From Vallitalea pronyensis (GTDB lineage: Bacteria; Bacillota; Clostridia; Lachnospirales; Vallitaleaceae): a stretch of 64,000 bases of DNA. A program made the position numbers and the translations under genes. The notes beneath the pieces were generated by a model that was not told the DNA's origin, searched no databases, and saw only the letters and a program-made list of their open reading frames with translations. Below, piece by piece: positions 34,730 through 43,431 of the stretch (within the stretch, counting starts at the first letter, position 1; every line of letters starts with the position of its first letter). The stretch lies in the NCBI RefSeq assembly GCF_018141445.1, contig NZ_CP058649.1, positions 329,001 to 393,000 of the forward strand, given 5' to 3'.

Positions 34730-35464
34730 TTAGCTATCTTTCTCAAATGTTACCACCACATTATCAATATAATGCCAGTTGACGCCTTCATACTTGGAAT
34801 CATAACCAATAAGCAAATAACACGCCCCTTTTTCATTGGTCTGCACATAGGTTCGGTATTCAAAATGTTTATACTCAAATGTTTTCCCTGGATACATATC
34901 ATCTGTTTTCTCAACATTGCCCATGAAGACAATATCTTTGCCCCCAAGGGAATGGTTGCCTTTATCCAAATTAAGTGCGTAATCACCTTCATCATTCAAT
35001 TTAATAATGGGTTCTTTATTGACAATGCCCATCTTCACATATATTTTTTGACCGGGTGAAGAACCTGTTTCACTTATATCTTTTGCTACAGATGTTCCTA
35101 AATCAAAGGATACGCTTACTTGATAATCGGTATTTTTTGAAAGTCCTAGATCTCCATCTATTTTTCGATAGGTATATAAAAACATGTCTTTATTATGATT
35201 CTCGCCCTTTAAAATAATGCTTTTGGTCATTTCACTATTTTTTTGAGGTCTATCACAATACCCAATCTGGAGCATATAACCATCATCCACATAATTCTCT
35301 GGCAAGTCTGCAAAACCCGTTGCAAACCCGTCATTACCTTCTTCAAAATCAAAAGAGATACGAAGAGGTTCATCTATCACTTGACTTGGCTTATTGGAAT
35401 TGCAGCCAATGGACATAAAACTACACATGATTACTGCTATTAGTACGCCAATTATTTTCTGCAT
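34730..35464 (-). CDS. Hypothetical lipoprotein with predicted beta-sandwich domain
   Basis: A 244-residue lipoprotein: signal peptide with lipobox SIGC (Cys near residue 21), then a polar linker and a domain starting RISFDFEEGNDGFATGFADLP and ending WHYIDNVVVTFEK. Such a start and end resemble the jelly-roll domains of carbohydrate-binding modules and related proteins, but the resemblance is only of pattern. AGGTGAT precedes the ATG. It is monocistronic, facing typA. I do not recognise a family and assign no function; surface location outside the membrane is the safest statement. Confidence 0.7.
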   Translation of the reverse strand: MQKIIGVLIAVIMCSFMSIGCNSNKPSQVIDEPLRISFDFEEGNDGFATGFADLPENYVDDGYMLQIGYCDRPQKNSEMTKSIILKGENHNKDMFLYTYRKIDGDLGLSKNTDYQVSVSFDLGTSVAKDISETGSSPGQKIYVKMGIVNKEPIIKLNDEGDYALNLDKGNHSLGGKDIVFMGNVEKTDDMYPGKTFEYKHFEYRTYVQTNEKGACYLLIGYDSKYEGVNWHYIDNVVVTFEKDS

Positions 35465-35701
35465 CTAATCACCTATTTATAGAATCAATACTTTCATCAC
35501 TTATCTATAGTTTACCTAAAAACCTATCTGCTTTATTCCAAGGACCATGAAAATTATATGGAATAATGTTATTTTTATTCTGATACAAACCCATAGAGCA
35601 TTAAATATTTTACTATAGTTATAAAAATGGTTTAATTAATATGTGTAATATAGCTATTTTGCAAGCATTAAGAAACCCATTTGCAATTGCAGCAATGTTT
35701 A

Positions 35702-35730
35702 TTGACATTTGCAATATATGAGACTATAAT
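35702..35730 (+). promoter_or_regulatory. Consensus sigma-A promoter of pckA
   Basis: TTGACA at 35702-35707, 17-bp spacer, TATAAT at 35725-35730: both hexamers perfect. Three TTGCAA hexamers lie at 35659, 35681 and 35709, the last inside the spacer, possible regulator sites. A leader of about 100 bases precedes the start codon. Confidence 0.85.
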
Positions 35731-35837
35731 TACAGTGGGAAGATTTGAAAGTAATTTGGAGTAGATATTAAATTCATCACATGGTGGTGAATTTATATAT
35801 ATTATTACTATTTCATACACAAAAGGAGGAACTCTCA

Positions 35838-37490
35838 ATGGCAACAAAAAGATCCTATCTTTGGGAAGAGATAGGAAAAAGTAATGCAATTTTTTCACAA
35901 ATTCGTACGACCATAGAAACACCTTTCTATGGTAATAACGTGGTGAACATTAACTCAATCAAAGAGGCCTATGGGCTAGCTAAGGAATCATCTGGAACCA
36001 TCGTGACAGATATTCCTGTTTATGAGCCAGAAAAAATTGGGTTAGACGAAGGGACAAAAGTATTATTATTCAACGACGGCGCTGTAAAAGGACGCTGTGC
36101 TGCGGCAAGAAGAATTCTTGGCGAGCCTCATGTAGACCAAGAAGAATACGCTATGAAAATCAGAGAAGCTGTATATGGCACGAGGTATCGTACCATGTAT
36201 CATGCACAAGCCTATGTCGGTCTTCATAAAGACTTCATGGTTAAAGCGCATCTTCTCATGCCAGAAGGCTATGAAAACATCATGTATTCCTGGTTGCTAA
36301 ACTTCCAACACTTAAATGAAGAATACCACAATCTATATGCGGATTCTAAAGTGATGGATTCAGAAGGTGATATCTACATATTCTCTGACCCAGATTGGTC
36401 ACATGATGACCATCCTCTTGGACTGACATTCTTTGACCCTACCCATAACTGTGCAGCTCTATTGGGTATGCGATACTTCGGAGAACACAAAAAAGCAACA
36501 TTAACCCTTGGATGGGGGACTGCTAACAGAAATGGTTACGCTGCTTGTCATGGCGGACAAAAACGTTATAACTTATCCAACGGTAACAAATTCGTTGCAG
36601 GTGTATTTGGATTATCAGGCTCTGGTAAATCAACCATTACACATGCTAAGCATGGTGATAAGTATGATATCACTGTACTGCATGACGATGCTTTCATCAT
36701 CTCAACACGTGATGGATCATCTGTAGCTCTTGAACCCTCTTACTTTGATAAGACCCAAGACTACCCCATGACTGATTCAGATAATACCTACTTATTAACG
36801 GTACAAAACAACGGTGTGACCATGGATAAAGACGGTAAAGTTGTTCTTGTTACAGAAGATATACGCAATGGTAATGGGCGCGCTGTTAAATCAAAATTAT
36901 GGTCACCAAACCGTGAAAATAAATTTGAAGAGCCGGTAAATGCAATTTTCTGGTTAATGAAAGATCCTACATTACCACCCATTATTAAATTAAGTGGTTC
37001 TGCTCTTGCATCTGTTATGGGTGCAACACTTGCTACTAAGCGCACATCTGCAGAGCGTTTAGCAGACGGGGTTGACCCCAATGCTTTAGTTGTTGAACCT
37101 TATGCTAACCCATTTCGAACCTATCCACTTATGCATGATTATATGAAATTTAAGACATTATTTGATGAAAATAATGTAGACTGTTACATTTTAAACACTG
37201 GATTCTTCATGGAAAAGAAAGTGACCCCTGCTGTAACATTGGGCGCTTTAGAAGCTGTTGTTGAAGGTACTGCGTCATTTAAACCTTGGGCTTCATTCTC
37301 GGATATTCAAATGATGGACATTGATGGCTATGTACCAGATATGACCAATGCATCCTATGTGGAACAGTTAAAAGCACGTATGAATGATAGAGTGGAATAC
37401 GTACAGTCAAGAAATACGGACAAAGGCGGTTACGACAAGTTGCCAGCTGAAGCCCTAGATGCATTGAAAAAAGTAATAAGCGAATTATAA
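35838..37490 (+). CDS. pckA: Phosphoenolpyruvate carboxykinase (ATP)
   Basis: A 550-residue ATP-dependent PEP carboxykinase interconverting oxaloacetate and PEP. The P-loop reads GVFGLSGSGKST, followed by the metal-binding HDDAF segment and the kinase-2 region. The start at 35838 has AAAAGGAGGAA upstream; an in-frame start 57 bases earlier gives an unlikely hydrophobic extension and no site. In anaerobes it can run either in gluconeogenesis or in the carboxylating, ATP-forming direction. The perfect promoter suggests strong expression. A terminator at 37531 ends the unit. Confidence 0.95.
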   Translation: MATKRSYLWEEIGKSNAIFSQIRTTIETPFYGNNVVNINSIKEAYGLAKESSGTIVTDIPVYEPEKIGLDEGTKVLLFNDGAVKGRCAAARRILGEPHVDQEEYAMKIREAVYGTRYRTMYHAQAYVGLHKDFMVKAHLLMPEGYENIMYSWLLNFQHLNEEYHNLYADSKVMDSEGDIYIFSDPDWSHDDHPLGLTFFDPTHNCAALLGMRYFGEHKKATLTLGWGTANRNGYAACHGGQKRYNLSNGNKFVAGVFGLSGSGKSTITHAKHGDKYDITVLHDDAFIISTRDGSSVALEPSYFDKTQDYPMTDSDNTYLLTVQNNGVTMDKDGKVVLVTEDIRNGNGRAVKSKLWSPNRENKFEEPVNAIFWLMKDPTLPPIIKLSGSALASVMGATLATKRTSAERLADGVDPNALVVEPYANPFRTYPLMHDYMKFKTLFDENNVDCYILNTGFFMEKKVTPAVTLGALEAVVEGTASFKPWASFSDIQMMDIDGYVPDMTNASYVEQLKARMNDRVEYVQSRNTDKGGYDKLPAEALDALKKVISEL

Positions 37491-37530
37491 AATCACCAAA
37501 ATAAAAACAATGACTTTCACCAAAAGTATA

Positions 37531-37558
37531 AAAAGGCTACCCGATGGTAGTCTTTTTT
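37531..37558 (+). terminator. Intrinsic terminator after pckA
   Basis: GGCTACC and GGTAGTC form a short stem with a CGAT loop, followed by six T; A-rich on the other side, so it may also serve the convergent MarR gene. Confidence 0.85.
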
Positions 37559-37565
37559 AGTCTGC

Positions 37566-38021
37566 TTATTTACTTACTTTGTCTTTCATTTTCTTAAAAT
37601 AGTCGTTGATACCCGCTATACATTTTGTAAAGACTTGAATCTCATCTTTTTTTAACAATCCAATGATATCATCTATCATTTTTTTATGAAAACGGGCATG
37701 GTGTTTATACGCTTTTTTACCTGTTTCGCTAAGAGATATCAACACAACGCGTCTATCTTTAGTACTTCTTGTACGATACACATAGCCCTTTTTAACCAAG
37801 TTGTTAATAGCAATGGTAAGGGTACCTACTGTAATCTCAAGGGATTTGGCTACTGAGGACATATTTCGACCTTCTCCCATGCCAATAGCCTCAATAATAT
37901 GCATATCTGTTATTGAGATATCTTTAAACTCTTTTGTCATAAGAGCCTTTTCTTCTATTGTCATAATATCATTAAATAAACATACTAATAATTGATTTAA
38001 AGTCTCATACGTATTTTCCAT
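37566..38021 (-). CDS. MarR-family transcriptional regulator
   Basis: A 151-residue winged-helix regulator. The recognition region reads MSSVAKSLEITVGTLTIAINNLVKKGYV and the wing RTRSTKDRRVVLISLSETGKK, both standard for MarR. An N-terminal and a C-terminal helix form the dimer. The sequence is somewhat like the fatty-acid regulator FabT, but no fab genes are near, so I leave the target open. GAGGTCGTGATCT precedes the ATG. It converges with pckA, and spmAB lie upstream on the same strand 200 bp away. Confidence 0.85.
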   Translation of the reverse strand: MENTYETLNQLLVCLFNDIMTIEEKALMTKEFKDISITDMHIIEAIGMGEGRNMSSVAKSLEITVGTLTIAINNLVKKGYVYRTRSTKDRRVVLISLSETGKKAYKHHARFHKKMIDDIIGLLKKDEIQVFTKCIAGINDYFKKMKDKVSK

Positions 38022-38229
38022 AGATCACGACCTCATACCTTGATAATCGAAGTATATAATAAATAACAAAAGTTGTCAAACCGTTCTTATGCCTATGTTT
38101 ATATTCCTTCGAAATCCCTTTGTCGAATACCATTTCAATACATATGCACCTGCTTGTTTGCGTGATATTTATCTAGGATGGGTATGGCCAATATAGGTTA
38201 TTTAGTGTCTAAATAGCTCATACATGGAA

Positions 38230-38763
38230 CTATGAACCAAAAAATTGATAGGTAATAACGGCTGATGCAATAATACCTGCTAAACTCACCAATAAGGCTC
38301 CTGTGACAGCATACCGGGTATTCTTAATTTTTACCACCATAAAATACACGGATAATGTATAAAATACAGTTTCCGTACATCCCATCATAATGGATGTCAT
38401 ACGCCCAATGAGGGAATCCGGTCCATGGGTTTTAAAAAGGTCTAGGATAAGCCCTGTACTCGCTGATGAAGATACGGTTCTCATTAACGCTACAGGTATA
38501 AGTTCTGATGGAAAGTGGACAAGTTTACTAAGGGGGGTTAGGGCATCTGACAGTACATCTAAAAACCCAGAAGCTCTTAATATGCCTACTGCAACCATTA
38601 AACCTATAAGGGTTGGCATTATTTTGAGGACAATTTTAAAACCTTCTTCTGCACCTATAATGAAGGTATCATATACTTTGATTTCTTTCAATAAACCATA
38701 ACCAATAATGAGAACAAACATTAGAGGAATCATAAATTGAGAAAGCATTAAGACCAGTTTCAT
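38230..38763 (-). CDS. spmB: Spore maturation protein B
   Basis: A 177-residue integral membrane protein with about five hydrophobic segments and the nucleoside-recognition (Gate) domain, including RASGFLDVLSDALTPL and ALMRTVSSSASTGLILD. In B. subtilis SpmB with SpmA is needed for spore core dehydration and heat resistance. Its ATG overlaps the spmA stop by four bases, so the two are translationally coupled. Length matches the family. Its presence supports a spore-forming host. Confidence 0.93.
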   Translation of the reverse strand: MKLVLMLSQFMIPLMFVLIIGYGLLKEIKVYDTFIIGAEEGFKIVLKIMPTLIGLMVAVGILRASGFLDVLSDALTPLSKLVHFPSELIPVALMRTVSSSASTGLILDLFKTHGPDSLIGRMTSIMMGCTETVFYTLSVYFMVVKIKNTRYAVTGALLVSLAGIIASAVITYQFFGS

Positions 38764-39341
38764 TTCTTACCCACCTTCATCATAATTTTTACAAAGATGA
38801 CACCTACCAATGTGGATACAATGGTAGCTAGTATAGATGGTCCAATGATCTCAGCTGGATTATTTGAACCGTATTTCGCTCGATAGGCCAATATGTTAAC
38901 GGATATAAGTTGAACCGATGAGATGTTAATGATGAGGAAAGTACACATGGCCGTGCTAGCCGTCTGCTTATCTTTATTTAATTTCTGCAATTCTTCCATG
39001 GCTTTTAGGCCTGGTGGTGTGGCTCCCCATCCAAGACCTAACATATTAGCAATTATATTCGTGGCTATATAATGCTGGGCAGGATGGTCATCGGGTACTT
39101 TTGGAAACAGGAACCTAAGAATTGGACGCATTTTTTTGGCAAGGCTTTTAATCAATCCTGCTATCTCTGCAATCTTCATCAGCCCCATCCACATAGCCAC
39201 CACTCCTGCCAGCATGATACATAACTCAACTGCCTCTTTCGCTGATTCTATAGCAGCTTCCGTTACCTGATCCATCCGACCTGTAAAAGCAGCAAATATA
39301 ACACCAAGTAATATCATAAATGCCCATAAATAATTCAGCAT
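38760..39341 (-). CDS. spmA: Spore maturation protein A
   Basis: A 193-residue membrane protein of the SpmA family with a Gate domain: AGVVAMWMGLMKIAEIAGLIK, then ANMLGLGWGATPPGLKAMEELQ, which is highly characteristic, and several transmembrane helices to the C-terminus. It works with SpmB in spore core dehydration. GGAGATAAG precedes the ATG. First gene of the two-gene unit. Confidence 0.94.
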   Translation of the reverse strand: MLNYLWAFMILLGVIFAAFTGRMDQVTEAAIESAKEAVELCIMLAGVVAMWMGLMKIAEIAGLIKSLAKKMRPILRFLFPKVPDDHPAQHYIATNIIANMLGLGWGATPPGLKAMEELQKLNKDKQTASTAMCTFLIINISSVQLISVNILAYRAKYGSNNPAEIIGPSILATIVSTLVGVIFVKIMMKVGKK

Positions 39342-39402
39342 AGCTTATCTCCACATACCATCTTTATCTATGTATATGCATGAAAAGATGCCTTATGATA
39401 AT

Positions 39403-40032
39403 TTATGATTTTTTGTAGAGATAGATAACGAAACCTACCATAAGCATCATACTGACTACCAGTAAATTCATCTTGGTCTGCCAATCATGATCAATTAAAC
39501 TAAAAAGGTATAACCCCTTGGTGTATTTGCCTTTTGTAAACATATCCATCATGTAATAGGCAAATGGCAAAATATAACCCACTGATTTTTGTTTTGTCAG
39601 ATAGGCTGCAATCATACCAATGACACCTAGATAGATAACGGTTATGAAACTGCCATGTATATGGTGTATAAGGTTAAAATTCTCCCCATAGGCTTTTTCT
39701 AAGAGAAAGGTAACCCATATCATGCTGTATACACCAAGACCATACATCACAAATCGGGTGATGACGATTTTATAGTGGGCTACTTGGCGTACATACGTCA
39801 TTTCATGGATGTTGCTCTCCTTCTCATACACAGCAAGATGGGTAAAACATAAGATGCCTAATAAGGATAAAAGATATTCCCCTATATAAACAGGTTCAAA
39901 TTGAAGACTATGTAGAACCTGTACCAATACAATAATGCCTATACAATATAAGATTGCTAGAAGAACAATACCCACAGGTAACGTTTTTGTATGATAATAA
40001 GCCATCTGGGCTCTTATTCGAAATCTATCCAC
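39403..40032 (-). CDS. Membrane protein, second permease-like subunit of the ABC system
   Basis: About 209 residues from a GTG at 40032, which has GAGGT seven bases upstream and overlaps the preceding stop by eight bases; an upstream TTG would give a longer version but is less likely. Six or so hydrophobic segments are visible, with no catalytic motifs. It is the last gene of the sigma factor/ABC operon and presumably forms part of the transmembrane channel with the 374-residue protein. I do not recognise a specific family. Confidence 0.7.
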   Translation of the reverse strand: MDRFRIRAQMAYYHTKTLPVGIVLLAILYCIGIIVLVQVLHSLQFEPVYIGEYLLSLLGILCFTHLAVYEKESNIHEMTYVRQVAHYKIVITRFVMYGLGVYSMIWVTFLLEKAYGENFNLIHHIHGSFITVIYLGVIGMIAAYLTKQKSVGYILPFAYYMMDMFTKGKYTKGLYLFSLIDHDWQTKMNLLVVSMMLMVGFVIYLYKKS

Positions 40033-41149
40033 AGATATGACCTCTTTTCTTCTCAAATAGCCACAAAGCTATGATTAAAATAATAAGAGAGGCACCTGTA
40101 ATAAACAAACGATTCGTGGTGATAGCTGAAGCTACTTCTTGATACTTAGCTAACGTGGTTACTTTGTTATAGCGAATGATGTAACGTGTTATGTGATATT
40201 GCTGACGTGTAAAGGGCATACTATAGAACCAATAGGCAAAAATAGCAATGATGGGTACAATACCGTTTCCAGCAATTATTTGAATCAGATACCCAATGGA
40301 CGTGACCATCATAATAGTAGGTAGAATCCATGTTAGAGTATATCGAAAAAAAGCAAAAACATTAATTTGGTCGTACTCTATATGAAACGTATAGGTGGTG
40401 TAAGCAGCAATGATCAGCACCACAGCTAACATCAGCACCACATTGCCTACATACTTACTCAATACATATTTAATGGAAGAGACGGGTTTGGTATAAATCA
40501 TTTCAGCTGCTTTATAACGTTTATCCTTCACTAAGGCAAAACCAGCAATAAAAATAGAGAAAAAGCCTACAGCAATCCCAATATAATCAGCAAATAATCT
40601 GGCATAAGCACCTGTTACTTTTTCATATTTTTTAATAGCGTCTGCTTCTTGTTTATTAAAAAGATAATTTTTGACCTTAGCCCCATAGCGCTTAACCATA
40701 CCTTGTGTATAGATGGTATGTTCCCCAAAGCTCTGTTGCAGCTGTTCTAACATATCCCCATAAAGAGCCTCTGTGAATGTGGTATCTTGTAGGGTAATAT
40801 TTAGCTGCTCTAACAAGGTAAGCTGCCCGTCTGTTAGGGGTATAAGCTCAATACGTCCCATGTCATCAAAAAGTGGCGTATTGTGATTCTCTAGATCTCT
40901 ACCCAATAAGCTTGTTAATGTATTTTTTTGTTCTTCCAATGTGACATGCGATTCACTGTCAGAATCCTTATAAACCATATCCATATCACCTGTCTGCATA
41001 TGGTCAATAGGATGAGATGGGGTATCAATACGGTCCATATCGCCGATGAATTGAGTCACATAAAAAAGCAAAACAAAGGTACAAAAAATGATAAAGGTAA
41101 TACTCTTAATCTGATACTTCATTTCATAGATAACCAGTTTCACAAACAT
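40025..41149 (-). CDS. ABC-2 type transporter permease
   Basis: A 374-residue protein with an N-terminal transmembrane segment (about 15-35), an extracytoplasmic domain of about 150 residues rich in acidic and polar residues, then about six transmembrane helices from residue 190 on. The layout is that of ABC-2 exporters and ABC-type membrane permeases. KDKRYKAAEMIYTKPVSSIKYVLSKY, a cytoplasmic coupling-type stretch, is typical of the family. GAGGGGGAA precedes the ATG, one base after the ATPase stop. Substrate is unknown; such systems often export peptides or handle envelope stress. Confidence 0.8.
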   Translation of the reverse strand: MFVKLVIYEMKYQIKSITFIIFCTFVLLFYVTQFIGDMDRIDTPSHPIDHMQTGDMDMVYKDSDSESHVTLEEQKNTLTSLLGRDLENHNTPLFDDMGRIELIPLTDGQLTLLEQLNITLQDTTFTEALYGDMLEQLQQSFGEHTIYTQGMVKRYGAKVKNYLFNKQEADAIKKYEKVTGAYARLFADYIGIAVGFFSIFIAGFALVKDKRYKAAEMIYTKPVSSIKYVLSKYVGNVVLMLAVVLIIAAYTTYTFHIEYDQINVFAFFRYTLTWILPTIMMVTSIGYLIQIIAGNGIVPIIAIFAYWFYSMPFTRQQYHITRYIIRYNKVTTLAKYQEVASAITTNRLFITGASLIILIIALWLFEKKRGHICG

Positions 41150-41150
41150 A

Positions 41151-42005
41151 CTATTCCCCCTCCTGCATCATACACATATAAGCATCTTCCAGCGTAGGAT
41201 TGATTGGGGCAGCCCCATCTGGCTGAGTTCTGGATATAATTTTAAGACTGGCTTTTTCCCCTTCTAATACCGTAGAAATAACCGTATAGCGCTTCTTAAT
41301 ATGGTCTAAATCATCCAACTTAACTGGAAGTTTCCAGACACAATGACGCCCCTTTTTAATAAAGTCACTGACCTTCCCGTTATAAGCAACATGCCCTTTT
41401 TTCATAACAGTTAAACTGTGACAACTCAGTGCAATGTCTTCCGCAATATGGGTGGATAGAATAACCACCTTATCCCGACCAAAATGGGTCAATAGATTTC
41501 GAAACCGTATACGTTCTTCAGGATCAAGACCTGCAGTAGGCTCATCAACAATGAGCACTTTGGGGTTATGTATAAGCGCAATAGCAATACCTAATCTTCG
41601 CTTCATACCACCAGATAACGCTTTTATCTTTAATCTTTTACAAGATTCCAAATGCACTTCTTTTAAAAGGGCTGTAATCTTGGATGATGTGGGCTTACAG
41701 TTAGATAAAAGGAAAAAATAAGACATGGTTTCATAGACAGTCATGTTCGGATAGAGTGAAAACTCCTGAGGCAAATAACCAATGAGCTTACGAATAGCCT
41801 TCTTATCACTAATGCCAATATCATCATAGGTCACCTTACCCGATGTCTTTGGTACCAACGTCGTCAAAATACGCATGAAGGTTGTCTTTCCTGCTCCATT
41901 AGGACCTAATAACCCATGCATCCCTTCCTCTAATTTCAGATTAATATTCTTAAGGGCTTCAAGATCGCCATACCTCTTCGTCAACGCTTCAATACATATT
42001 TTCAT
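41151..42005 (-). CDS. ABC transporter ATP-binding protein
   Basis: A 284-residue ATPase: Walker A GPNGAGKTT near residue 36, Q-loop LPQEF, signature LSGGMKRR, Walker B VLIVDEP followed by TAGLDP, and the H-loop LSTHIAED. The C-terminal 70 residues are specific to this exporter type. AAGGAGG precedes the ATG, which overlaps the small membrane gene by 17 bases. It powers the two permease subunits downstream. Confidence 0.92.
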   Translation of the reverse strand: MKICIEALTKRYGDLEALKNINLKLEEGMHGLLGPNGAGKTTFMRILTTLVPKTSGKVTYDDIGISDKKAIRKLIGYLPQEFSLYPNMTVYETMSYFFLLSNCKPTSSKITALLKEVHLESCKRLKIKALSGGMKRRLGIAIALIHNPKVLIVDEPTAGLDPEERIRFRNLLTHFGRDKVVILSTHIAEDIALSCHSLTVMKKGHVAYNGKVSDFIKKGRHCVWKLPVKLDDLDHIKKRYTVISTVLEGEKASLKIISRTQPDGAAPINPTLEDAYMCMMQEGE

Positions 42006-42288
42006 CTTTAATCCTCCTTATAATATTACGTTCAATGATTTGCTCATAATATATTCCTGTAAATAACTGAATCATACCCCCAACGAGAATAACGGCCGCA
42101 TCTAAATGTAAGCCTATATACACAACAACAATGATCAGCGTCAGCGGTATAAACAAATAGATCTTCGCTTTTCTTTCTTCTTTCCTGATTAATTCATTCA
42201 CCCGATCTGCATGCTCCTTCTGCTGGCGTTCGTACTCTTCCCACCTTATTTTCCGCCACATATCCTCCATATACTTCTTATCTACCAT
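41989..42288 (-). CDS. Small membrane protein, possible anti-sigma partner
   Basis: About 99 residues from the ATG at 42288, with GAGGAGG eight bases upstream (a GTG at 42294 is too close to that site). The N-terminal 50 residues are highly charged and helical (KYMEDMWRKIRWEEYERQQK); two hydrophobic segments follow (LFIPLTLIIVVVYIGL and AAVILVGGMIQLFTGIYY). It sits between the ECF sigma factor and the ABC ATPase. A cytoplasmic charged region plus membrane anchor would suit an anti-sigma factor, but no zinc-binding anti-sigma motif is seen. Function remains unassigned. Confidence 0.65.
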   Translation of the reverse strand: MVDKKYMEDMWRKIRWEEYERQQKEHADRVNELIRKEERKAKIYLFIPLTLIIVVVYIGLHLDAAVILVGGMIQLFTGIYYEQIIERNIIRRIKDENMY

Positions 42289-42302
42289 TTCCACAACCTC
42301 CT

Positions 42303-42860
42303 CTACTCATTGACTGACCCATCCATACCATAAATCCCATAATCACTTAATGCATGACCCAACTTGCTTTTTAATTTCTTACGAGCCCGAAACATCAGTG
42401 CTTTTACCTGACCTTCTGTTTTCCCAAGAACCTCCCCAATCTCCTTATAAGACATATCCTGATAAACATACAGATAGAGCACCAACCGATATGTGGCTTT
42501 CAGTCCATTAATCTGTTCATTCAGCACCCGATTTTTTTCTTGTTTTAACACCCTATCTTCTGCGGAAGGGGTCCCTTCAATGGAAAAAGAATGATACACT
42601 TCCCGTTTTGTCTTACGCATATAATCAATAACCTTGTGCTTAATGATGGTAAAGAAATAGGACTTAAGGGACAAATGTTCATCAATTTTATCTCGATACA
42701 CATAGATTTTGACAAAACTATCTTGAACAATCTCCTGAGCAAGCCCTCTGTCATGAACCATATTCATGGCAAAGTTTTCACCCACACCCCGATAGCTATG
42801 TACAAATCGCTCAAACTCTTTACCATCACCCTGCTTAATCAATTGTATGTTAATCCCCAT
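42303..42860 (-). CDS. ECF-type RNA polymerase sigma factor
   Basis: About 185 residues from the ATG at 42860, with GGAGGTAAGGAC upstream; an upstream in-frame start has no site. Region 2 includes AQEIVQDSFVKIYVY and YFFTIIKHKVIDYMRK; region 4 reads YVYQDMSYKEIGEVLGKTEGQVKALMFRARKKL. No sensor extension is present. It heads an operon with a small membrane protein and an ABC exporter, so it probably activates this exporter and itself in response to an envelope signal. Confidence 0.92.
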   Translation of the reverse strand: MGINIQLIKQGDGKEFERFVHSYRGVGENFAMNMVHDRGLAQEIVQDSFVKIYVYRDKIDEHLSLKSYFFTIIKHKVIDYMRKTKREVYHSFSIEGTPSAEDRVLKQEKNRVLNEQINGLKATYRLVLYLYVYQDMSYKEIGEVLGKTEGQVKALMFRARKKLKSKLGHALSDYGIYGMDGSVNE

Positions 42861-43001
42861 GTCCTTACCTCCGAAATACAACCTCTTATCTATCTCTCAT
42901 ATCTAATACGCATACACACATGAAAAGTTACGTTTTATTTCAAATTTATATATATATATTACGCATCAATACAATACCTTCATTCTACTAGATTAACCCA
43001 G

Positions 43002-43182
43002 TATACCATTTTATATCTATCCCTATTAAAATTCCACTAATCAAACCCTATTTCTCTATAACTACTTCCTATCCCATCATCACTTAATCTTTTAACAAAT
43101 AACCTTACATCCATTTCTAACTATCACTATATAAATCCAACCTATCACACACTTCTTCCACAAAAACTCCTAAACCTCTTAA
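43002..43182. other. 181-nt stretch with no G on the plus strand
   Basis: From 43002 to 43182 every base is A, C or T; the next G is at 43183 and the one after only at 43211. On the minus strand, the direction of the ECF operon and of the serine dehydratase genes, the sequence is free of C. No ORF, promoter or hairpin is visible within it. It lies about 140 bp upstream of the sigma factor start. Confidence 0.9.
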
Positions 43183-43242
43183 GTCATTACAATCCTCACA
43201 CCCAATAAACGGTTTCCCTTCTCAATCGTGGCACACAAATAA

Positions 43243-43348
43243 AACCATATACCATGTTACAGGAATAACCTTTGCAGCTTGTTGCCACCCTTATCAACCA
43301 ATCAAGGCAACAAATGCAACGGGCATTCCTGTAACATGGTATATGGTT
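43243..43348. repeat. Palindrome 3 (106 bp), stem-loop downstream of sdaAA
   Basis: A perfect 24-bp arm (43243-43266) pairs with 43325-43348. Inside, TTGCAGCTTGTTGCC pairs with GGCAACAAATGCAA with small bulges. It may act as a terminator or mRNA stabiliser for the serine dehydratase transcript, or be a miniature mobile element; no T-run follows on the minus strand. Confidence 0.8.
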
Positions 43349-43431
43349 CACGACACAACCGTTGTCCACTTATCTATCTTCCGATACCTCTACACAAAAC
43401 ATTACCCCTATCTCCAAAAAAATAAAAACCT

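Noticed and set aside
35781-35837. N-terminal extension of PEP carboxykinase
   Set aside because: The extension is hydrophobic and lies upstream of a strong AAAAGGAGGAA site and the conserved start.
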